Below are positions 55,999-64,000 of a DNA stretch of 64,000 bases, in pieces. Both the position numbers and the translations under genes were made by a program. The notes under the pieces are model-generated. The model did no database searches, was not told where the DNA came from, and worked only from the letters and a program-made list of their open reading frames with translations. Origin of the DNA: Cryptomeria japonica (taxonomy: Eukaryota > Streptophyta > Pinopsida > Cupressales > Cupressaceae); contig NC_081410.1 in NCBI RefSeq assembly GCF_030272615.1, positions 125,675,640 through 125,739,639 on the forward strand. The letters run 5' to 3'. Within the stretch, counting starts at the first letter, position 1, and each line of letters begins with the position of its first letter.

Positions 55999-57618
55999 TT
56001 ACATGAATCTCTTGAGGGTCTTAGCGAACTTAGCCTCAAGGACACTCATATTTTCAGCAGCAACTTTTATTTCTTTGTAGTCCACCTTCTGAACGGTTGT
56101 CTTCTTCTTCATGTTGCAACTATGCACCATAACAACCATAACGTCAGTAGTATTCTTCACAATCTTGTGGATGTTCGACATGATAGCCTTAAGCATAGCT
56201 TGGGTCTTATTGCATCACTCTTCGACATTGGAGATGTGGTCTTCAAACCTTTTCATTATCTGATCAATCCCTTTAGCTATACTTTTAATGCATTCCAGCA
56301 CCGACTTCTTCTCCTCCGTTGTCCACTGCCCCACATCCATCTGATTGATTTGATCATCACCAATAGGGATGGCCTCCATTTTACTACCCAGGGCTCTTTG
56401 ATTGAGTCTAACCTCCTTTAATTCATGAAACAACCATTTAAATATGTTGAACGTGTTAATTACATGTTCTCATGCCATACCCAGCACATTCTCATAATCT
56501 TCCTTTTTATCACTAAGCTTTGGACATTTTGGGTGAAGGTCCTCGTGAGCCGCCGCACCCACATTACCAAAATCATGGGGTGGGGACAGAGGGGTTTGAG
56601 GGATATGGTTGTCCAACTCCTTGCTATCTTCTTTCTCACTCCCAGAATCCTCAAGACTAACTTTGGTACCACTGGAAGCAGGGGAGTCATTTCCAACCGA
56701 AGTGGAAGAGGAAGATACCACAATTTTATTTTGGCCCTTTTTAACCTTGCCTCCCGAGGGATTGGTAGTCACAGATTTCTCAAGTTTAACTTTTTTTGGA
56801 GGGGGATGGGACTCACCTTCAGAATTAGACCCAGACTCATCTTCACCTGATTCACCCACACTAGTATCCTCTTCAGAAGAAGTATGAATAAATTCATCAG
56901 GGGCAGGAAGGGCATGGAAATGAGAATCAATAAGAACTAGCAGTCCTTCATGCAATATGGGGAACTTAGAGGGATTCTTCTTGTGGTCATTAAAATTGTC
57001 TCTTAGGACACACATAAGATAAATGGGAATGACATCTTCACTCCATGACGAAACTGATTCATGATCACAAAATGATGCCCATAAACTCTAGTAAAATTAC
57101 CATCTAAAGTAAGGTATTCCATAATTACCTTTAACATCTTCTGCCAGAAGGGCTTGAACACCGAAATGGAATAGTAACTGGCAGTCTTTTTAACAATTTT
57201 ACCTCTCTCTGCTTCCTTCTTGGGAAAATCCTTCACAGCTTACTTCGTATACGCTCTATCCCTGTACTATTTCATGCCATCCATGGAAAGCCCAGTGACT
57301 TGGGCAATGAGGCTTTCATCCACCAGAAATTTCCGCCCATGGATAATAATGGTCTCATCCTTCCAATGCTTGGCAAAGTAATTCGTAACATTGTCCTTGT
57401 TAGTTTCAATTTCTTTAACTGATGTAAGTTTGGAACTGTATCAATGTTGAGAAACCTTAGGGGAAAGTTAGTAGATGACTTCCGCATGTGCATTTTAGAT
57501 CCATTCTTATTTTTCTATAGCTTAAAACATTATTAAATAGTTTTAAAAAAAAATTATTTCACCTTTATTTGGATGACTTAGTCTTTTCCTCTAGGGTTTC
57601 TTGGCGGGGCGTTTCATT
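55999..57618 (-). pseudogene. Extra-ORF pseudogene of transposon type (putative plant transposon protein-like)
   Basis: Minus-strand coding remnant. A possible start MKRPAKKP near 57618 is followed by a likely short intron (about 57517-57562, GTGAAA...CTATAG). The conserved part reads NKDNVTNYFAKHWKDETIII, HGRKFLVDESLIAQVTGLSM, ERGKIVKKTASYYSISVFKP, GHHFVIMNQFRHGVKMSFP. After a frameshift near 57030 comes DHKKNPSKFPILHEGLLVLI, then a long Ser/Glu/Asp linker with a PPPKKVKLEKS nuclear-signal-like stretch, and a coiled-coil-like C-terminus (EKKSVLECIKSIAKGIDQIM). Stops: TAG and TAA near 57260, TGA near 56470 and 56215. It resembles ORFs annotated as putative plant transposon proteins. Ownership (F, H or independent) is unresolved. 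Confidence 0.55.
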
Positions 57619-58106
57619 GTAGTTGCAACTTGAGTATCAATATGATTGGAAGATTTTTTGCTATTATCTTAATGAAGTTTTTATTTTTTTTCCAAGGTTT
57701 TGAAATGTTTAATAAGCCTCTTTATTCCTATCAAAGGCAATCAAGAATGGAGGACCTACATGTCGATTAACCTAAAGTTGATAATTACAAAGTGTTATGC
57801 ACATGCGTGTGAAAGATGTGTAGTGATGAAACAAAATCTTTCCTCTAATATTTGGTTGCAAATTATCAATAAAATTTCTTTGTATACTAGCATCAGGAAT
57901 AGGATAAGCAATTTGAGTATACAAATATTGATAACTTCTCATAAAATCTATAACTTTTTTCTTAACACTTTGTTTATAATGTGATACATTAGTCAAAGTA
58001 ACTTGTGGTCCAATGTTGTAAAAATGCATCCACTAATTGTTGAAAATTGACAATTGAATAATTAGGTAAGGAGAAAAACCATTCCAAGCCACATCTTTCA
58101 TGGTAT

Positions 58107-60976
58107 AAGTACAAAGTTGTGTCACACTTAGACCAACTTATCAACATAATTGAAATTAAGCATTTCTAGCTATAATTTTTTTTTGGTCAAACACATGGTC
58201 TAACAGATTCATTCTAGCTGATTTAGATATGGATCACAACATTTCCGATTGGAGTGTCTACTAAATGCATATTTTATACCACTTTGGGTCTAATTAACAA
58301 AAGAATAAAATTACTTGAAAGACTCGATGTTTCAACAACTCCTACTCTTATAAACAATATTTTTTAAAAAAACTAAAAAATACCTTCTTGTAAATCTATA
58401 AGTGAAATTTTCTTAAAAATGTATCTTTTAATGTTTTAATTATATTAAATATTTTATTTTTTATTTTTTTGAAAGGAGTTCATGAAGACTATAATAAAAG
58501 GTTGACTATATTGCCAAGGAAAAATAATAAAATTTATTTAATTTTTTTGAAAAAAAATGATGAAGCAAAGAAAAGATTCTATGTCAAGATAATATAATTA
58601 TTTTCTATCAATGATAAATAATTAAGACAAAAGGTGACATCAAATGAAAAGAGTTATATTTAGGAACATGTCGGTTCTCAAATTTATTTAAAAATACATG
58701 TTTATAAAAATAGTAAATATATATATGGACTAAAGTTTCAAGTTATCGATACATAAAAAAATTGAAGGAAGAGAAAGATAAAATCTAGTATAGAAAGAGT
58801 GATGCTCCTTGCACTTTCAAATATAGCATTTCATCAACAACTAAAATTTAGTGTTTATATTATTAAAAAAACATTTGATTTTAAAAATAAATAAAAAATT
58901 GCAAACATAAATATAATAAAAATATACTTTTTATTAGTCAAGCATCACTTCAAAATTGAAAACAGATATGGCACCTTTTAATGATTCAATTTTAAATTTT
59001 AAATTAGCATTGATCATTTCCTTATTGGAAATATGTGTTGTCATTGATGTCAACCTGATGGCTGACAACATGTGTTGTCCTTCATGATGGGCAGTTGTTA
59101 TGTGATCATTAATGTTATTGTATTGGCATGGTTTGTTGATGAAGATGCTATACAGTACTGATGTGATGATGGTAATGATAATAATTTAATGATGATAAGT
59201 TGTGGATTTTTAGCATCATGATGATGATTATGATGAGTTTTCTTGGCCTTGGCACTTTTTTTAGGCTAATGTTATTTTCGAAATGTTTATAGTATAATGA
59301 GATGTGATATGTAGGAAAAAGTATTTTAAGAATGGCTAAAAGAATGCTTCATATTTGAGGATTTGGTCTTACCGATTTGAAAATGATGTTTATGCTCTAT
59401 GGACATTGTACTGTTGTCTTTTTAGGTTCCTAGTGTTGCCACTACAGTGGCTAGTGATTGTTGTTTGTTGACAGTCTGGTTGTCTATCAAAGGTGGATTT
59501 GATTGGTCTAGAAAATGCTCTGCATTTCTCCACATTGTTGTTTTAGGTGTTGTGACATGGAGGACATGCTTGTAATGTTTTTGTGTTGTCTCAATTCTAG
59601 TTTCATGTATTGAAGTTTTTTGCAAGAATATATATTGATGTTCAGTTTAGGATTGTGTTTCTTGACATTTTGATAATGAAGTGTTATGTATCTATTTGTG
59701 TTACACCAGTGATAGTGAGAAAAGAGAATTTGGGAACATTATTGGATGTTCTAGGAATGACCTCTTGTTCTTTGCATGGTGTTGAATGATCAATTTGGTG
59801 TTGCATCGTGTATGATGTTGTCTTTTCTGGGCAATTGTTATGGTTTGGTCGATACGGTTTTGTTTTCTATCTTGTGGCATGATCTTAATGATATGTGTCG
59901 ACTTTGAAGAGTGTGTTAACTTGTATTTGGGTCCTACCTTTGGCATGTGGGGATTTGCATTAAGTTAATTCATTTGGATGATATTTTTTTGGGCCTATTG
60001 GTTATGTACTACATTGTTTATCTACACATTACCTTGTTATCGACCTTGGATGTTGTGCTCTAGCATGTGTGTTATTTGGAGCCACTTAGAAGAAGTGTAA
60101 TATAATGTTTTAGGTCATCTCCATCTCTTCGATTGGACCACATTCACAACAATTATGTTTGGTGGCAAACTTAATTGGACTTATTCTTGTCCCATGTTCT
60201 AGGCGACCTAATTGATGTTTTGAGATGTAAAGGTTGGTATATATAGAAAATCAAATCAATATGGATTGTGCGGTGTTATGAGTGTATGAATAAAAATATG
60301 TGTGAGTGTGCTTTAATGATCATATCATTTGTAGAGTTTTGTGATGTGAAGACAATGAAAGTGTGGTGGTGATTATTGTTGGAGTCGGATTCTTGTAACA
60401 AAGGCCCAAGTATAGCTTCATATTTGGAGAAGACTTTATCTTTTTTATTCAAATGTTCATGTACCTTACCCGAATATAGTGGATCTTCTCAAAAAATCTT
60501 TGTATATTTACTTAGAGCAGTGAGCTTCAAACTGCAATTCTTTATATCTTTCCCTAGAGTAGTGAGCTTAAGCATGTAAGTCCTTATGTATCTTTCCCTA
60601 TAGCATTGATCTTCAACCTGTAAGTCCTTTTGTATCTTGCCCTGGAGAAGTGAGCTTCAGTTTGCAAGTCCTTCTAGGTGGAAGTGAACTTCCTTGGCAT
60701 TAAGCCTAAAATAGATATGTAATCATTTCATATATTGTGAGTTGACTCTCACTATGGTTTTTCCCTATCTTGGTTTTCCACGTAAATTTGACATTCACTT
60801 GTGCATTGTGTTTCATTGTTTTGTTTTTCCTTACTATTAATAAGGTTAAAAATAATTTGATAGTGTTTTGGGAAAATTAAGTTTAGTGTTTTAAGGTCCA
60901 GACTGAATCACCCCCCCCCCTCTTGGTCCTAATGTGTGTTAAACAATTTCTAAAAATGTGACACAACTTTGTACTT
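58107..60976. mobile_element. Segment with 20-bp terminal inverted repeats inside H gag
   Basis: AAGTACAAAGTTGTGTCACA at 58107-58126 is exactly inverted at 60957-60976. The two ends split the H gag at homologous codons, as expected for a DNA transposon. The contents are A/T-rich without a transposase. Most of the right two thirds is an LTR-like block (next entry), leaving about 950 bp, which would fit a non-autonomous (MITE-like) element. No clean TSD is visible, so an alternative such as a local inversion is not excluded. Confidence 0.5.
59038..60945 (+). repeat. Degenerate copia-like solo LTR
   Basis: The 5' end TGTTGTCATTGATGTCAACC resembles the start of the G LTR. The 3' part has the hallmark GACTGAATCACCCCCCCCCC, then TCTTGGTCCTAATG, matching the end of the G LTR (...TGATTCACCCCCCCTCTTAG on its own sense strand), plus TTCCACGTAAATTTGAC. 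No internal region and no clear TSD. Ends approximate. Confidence 0.5.
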
Positions 60977-61970
60977 TTTCCCTTAAGGAATATAGGGAAA
61001 AGTTTTGCAAGAAGTTTGTCATCATAGAATAAGTCGCTACATAAAGAAAAAAATGTTTTCGCATGAGTATGAGGGTCACCTTTTCAATTATATTTCTCAA
61101 ACCAGGGAACCTCAATGTTTTGTTGAAGTGGGATTCAAAGGATCTCAACTAAAAGTGGACTACTTATGGTATATTTAGGTATGGTAGACTAAGCTTGAAT
61201 CAAATGAGTTATTTGTTGTTGTAAAGGTAAAAAAAATTGTAACAAAGGACTGATGATGACTTTTATGGATGGATTGGATTGGGAACAATTGGATTATGAT
61301 GGAGGCGTAGCATGGTAAATGGGTGGAGGAGATCGTGGGTGCATATTTTGAGAAAAAAAAGGAAGAGTGAGGGAGGATGAAATGTAAACTATTGAACATG
61401 TGTAGTATTACCATTATGTACATAGTTGTAGACATGATAAAGGATGTGTATGTAGAAATATCAACTATATATGTAGGCATAGGTATAGGTATCTCAACTT
61501 TATTTGAAGGAGGAGAAGAATTTCCAAGAACTTTTGTGCAACTAGCTAACTTCATAGTGTTTTCATCCACAATGTGAGTTATGCTATGTAGAAGTTCTAG
61601 ACCATGCTCATCACTTTGAATCGACTTCCTTAAACATTCAATTGAGGGGATTTCCTCTCCATCCAAGTGTTCTTGACTCACAAATTGTTGAAGACTTTCC
61701 AATTGCTTGTCCATATTTTGTAGTTTCTTATTAGACACTTGAATTGAAGGTTCGTCCTCATCATGAGAAGTACGAGGGGAATGATGCTCAATGATGCCAG
61801 GAAAGATAGGTGCCTGTTAAAGCAAAGATGATTCTTCCCAGTTCTTAGGTGGGAAAAATTTAGCACACACATCATGTTCAACATTATTAATGTTCAAACC
61901 ACCAGAAGTTGTGAGTCTATAACTTCTTCTCACTTGAATATTGGATTGAGCACAATAGGTTATGAAACTC

Positions 61971-62359
61971 ATACACAAGTATAAGCTCGCATGAAACACA
62001 ATTGTACCTACAAGACAAAAAGGGAAAGCTCAAGGTAGAGGAATTAGTTTATGCTTTTGATGTCTTCTGTGTAGTTGTGATTTATCATGCAATACACTAA
62101 CAAATGGTATGCAATTATAGCAATACAATAAGTGATTAAACAATGAAAGATCCCAATGGAATAATGAATTAACAACCTATTTAAGCAATGTGAGCTAAGA
62201 AAATGATGAATTTTCAATGAATGCAAGCATATAAAAGATGAATTTTAGAAATTAACACCTCTAAATCTATTTTTTTGTGCAAATTAACTCATATTTGAAC
62301 ATCAAATTAGAAATTATGCAGGCCTGGGTGAAGTTCACATCAAGTTCACAAAAATGAAA
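61971..62359 (-). other. Leader of element H
   Basis: Sequence upstream (minus sense) of the H gag start, A/T-rich and non-coding. It is cut on the right by the LTR of element K. Confidence 0.45.
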
Positions 62360-64000
62360 TGTTGGGAAAAGGGTTCCTAGTTGTTAAGAAAATAGGTGTT
62401 GTACACCTTGCATGATAATGTTTATAACTATAATATTTTATTTATTATGTGAGTTGCACATGGATGTGTAATGTGTAGAGATTCCTTTGGAATATTCTCG
62501 GGGCCATTTTTTATGTTGTATTATAACATTGTAATATTATATTGTAAATATTTAATATTGGGGAAAGATTTTTGAAAAGAGAAACTTAGTAATCAATATT
62601 AAATGTGGGGTCAAGAGTTAGGAAGATCATGGTTTTAGCGCATGGTTTTGATGTAATGTTGCTTGGTGTTTTTGTGGGAGCTTGTGTCTATAAAGGCAAC
62701 ATTAAGGTAGTTGTTTAAGGTAATCTAGGTTTAACATTTGTGGAGGTTGGAAGCATGGCATGGGATGTGTAGTTACATGCTTGTTCACATGGAGTGCGTA
62801 TTGATGACTAGGGTTTCAAAGGCTTTCATGGATGTATTGTAACATTGCATTGTTAATAATGCATGGATGATAGATGCTTTCAGAGGTTGGGTTTTTTCCC
62901 CTTGAGGGTTTTCCCAGGGTATATCTTGTATCATCTTTGATGGGTATGTTGCCTTCTTTGCATGTGGATTCTAAGTTTTTATTTGCTTGATTTATCAATT
63001 GGGTTATGTGGAAATTATCATTTGTATGGCTGCAAGTTTTATTTCATTTGGTATCAGGGCCATGGTAATGGTGTTACAACCCTAGGTTGAGTAATTCATT
63101 GTTATAGTTGATTTTGTGGAAACCATGAAAAATGAAAGATATGGAAAGATATAAGGATTTTGTAGGTTATTTATTGCAAATATGAGGGTTTTGGGTTTGT
63201 TGCTATGATGGCTTGTTTGCAGATTTGGAATTTGAAAAATATTAGGTCAAATGGGTTTTTTTGGATATGCATTCAAATGAGGGTTTTGTGGGTTAAATGT
63301 TGTAGATGACCTCCTGAGACAAAATGGACCTCACCATTAGATTTGAGATGGTTGAGCGATGAATTTTGATATTAAATTTGTCCTAATTTGGCCATAACTG
63401 AGAAAAATGCAAAATTTTTAGTATGACAGTCATACAACTATTAAATTTAATTTGCAAGGAGGATAAATAAAAGAAAAATATTTTACCCCAATGACCTTAT
63501 TTTATCTTGTAATTACTTCAAAAAAATTCAACCACCCACATGTCAAAATAAACCACTGGCATTAAAAAAAGTTAAAATGATGTTGTATGTTATTAAACGC
63601 AATTTCCATTTTGTAAATGTTTGATATATTTTAAATCTATCACCTTTATTAATTTTTGGCTCTTGCTTTAAATAAATAAAAATTAAATGAAATTTGTGGA
63701 GCCTAGATTGAATTAAAACTAATCTATAAAGTGGCATGCTCAAGTGAAAAAAATAATCCTAGAATTTATGGAAATTAAAAATGAAAATTAAAGTGGAGCC
63801 CATCTTGGAGTTATCTACATAAGCAAATTAGTTGTTTTTATCATAACTTTCACTTGGGATGTCAGATTTTGGACTTCTTATTCTCATTGGAAAGTTGATT
63901 CCAATCACTATACTTTGATATATGTTGTCTTCCTTGATGTTGTCATTTTGACATGTTTTGGGGGCTTGGAAGCTAGATGTTCCTTATTACATAGTTTTCA
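62360..64000 (+). mobile_element. Element K: LTR retrotransposon entering from the right (5' LTR, PBS, start of leader)
   Basis: LTR 62360-63046 (687 bp), TGTTGGGAAAAGGG...TTTATTTCA. A TATA box TATAAAG lies at 62689-62695. TGGTATCAGGGC follows at 63049-63060, an initiator tRNA-Met-type PBS with one difference from the usual TGGTATCAGAGC. The five bases before the LTR are TGAAA. The remaining 940 bp is non-coding leader-like sequence with many short stops. The PBS suggests Ty1/copia, but no protein is visible to confirm it. Confidence 0.7.
63061..64000. other. Non-coding stretch to right edge
   Basis: A/T-rich sequence presumed to be the leader of element K. I see no ORF above 70 codons with any family resemblance and no repeat structure worth listing. 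Confidence 0.5.

Larger units (their letters stand above)
57772..61970 (-). pseudogene. gag: Element H: B-type gag, broken
   Basis: Minus-strand relative of element B gag in three pieces. 61970-61175: MSFITYCAQSNIQVRRSYRL, later QLESLQQFVSQEHLDGEEIP and HSITHIVDENTMKLASCTKV, parallel to B's residues 1-130. 61148-60977: frameshifted remains of the core ending LLAKLFPYSLREK-like. 58106-57772: QQLVDAFLQ-like sequence, then TLTNVSHYKQSVKKKVIDFM, LYTQIAYPIPDASIQRNFID, NLQPNIRGKILFHHYTSF, up to NYQL, equivalent to B residue 470. The second and third pieces are separated by a segment with inverted terminal repeats. The zinc knuckle and everything downstream are missing. Confidence 0.8.

Noticed and set aside
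59422-60579. Open frames of 65-80 codons within the copia-like LTR
   Set aside because: Short, without homology, inside a non-coding LTR.

Overview
The window looks like intergenic heterochromatin of a large-genome seed plant. A gymnosperm, probably a conifer, is likely but not proven. Almost every interpretable base belongs to LTR retrotransposons nested in one another. I see no intact single-copy host gene, no rRNA or tRNA gene and no CRISPR array. The evidence is paired LTRs with exact 5-bp target-site duplications (TSDs), primer-binding sites (PBS) complementary to tRNA-Trp or initiator tRNA-Met, polypurine tracts (PPT), and recognisable gag, protease, reverse transcriptase (RT), RNase H and integrase segments.

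Layout, left to right. Element A (Ty3/gypsy, minus strand, 1-5520) shows gag, a repeat-rich leader and the 5' LTR; its pol lies left of the window. It sits against the 3' end of element D (5521-6880, plus). D's LTR is followed by the truncated pol of element C (plus), a Tat-like Ty3/gypsy element running from 6881 to 33963. C has been invaded three times. Element B (8126-15908, TSD CTTTT) is a non-autonomous Ty3 element carrying only gag and a protease-like region. A B-family solo LTR (16092-17388, minus, TSD ATTAC) also sits in pol. A Ty1/copia element G (23807-33136, minus, TSD TGTAT) sits in C's 3' LTR, and G is itself split by an E-family solo LTR (25990-27807, minus, TSD CACAT). Between C's pol and its PPT lies an antisense, intron-containing plant mobile domain (PMD) pseudogene (about 20068-22437).

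Element F (Ty3/gypsy, plus) follows with RT to integrase (33964-36529) and a hairpin-type minisatellite. That minisatellite is split by element E (37287-53337, TSD GAAAC), a 16-kb complete Tat-type element. E has gag, protease, a G-patch-like motif, RT, RNase H, a second archaeal-type RNase H and integrase, with LTRs about 99.3% identical. From 53343 to about 55800 is F-derived or LTR-like sequence. Next comes a degenerate minus-strand extra ORF (55999-57618), a broken B-type gag on the minus strand (57772-61970) interrupted by a terminal-inverted-repeat segment with a copia-like LTR, and the 5' LTR of a plus-strand element K (62360-63046) that continues off the right edge.

Nesting gives a relative order. 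H, C and F are old hosts, heavily mutated. G inserted into C, and an E-family element later into G. B inserted into C, and the complete E into F. The most informative points are: E has near-identical LTRs but at least nine in-frame stops, so it was probably mobilised in trans. B keeps a 3.4-kb gag-protease frame broken by one amber codon although it has no pol. C carries an antisense gene with introns. Several LTRs and leaders contain expanding GC-rich or hairpin minisatellites. All coordinates and identity counts were read by eye.
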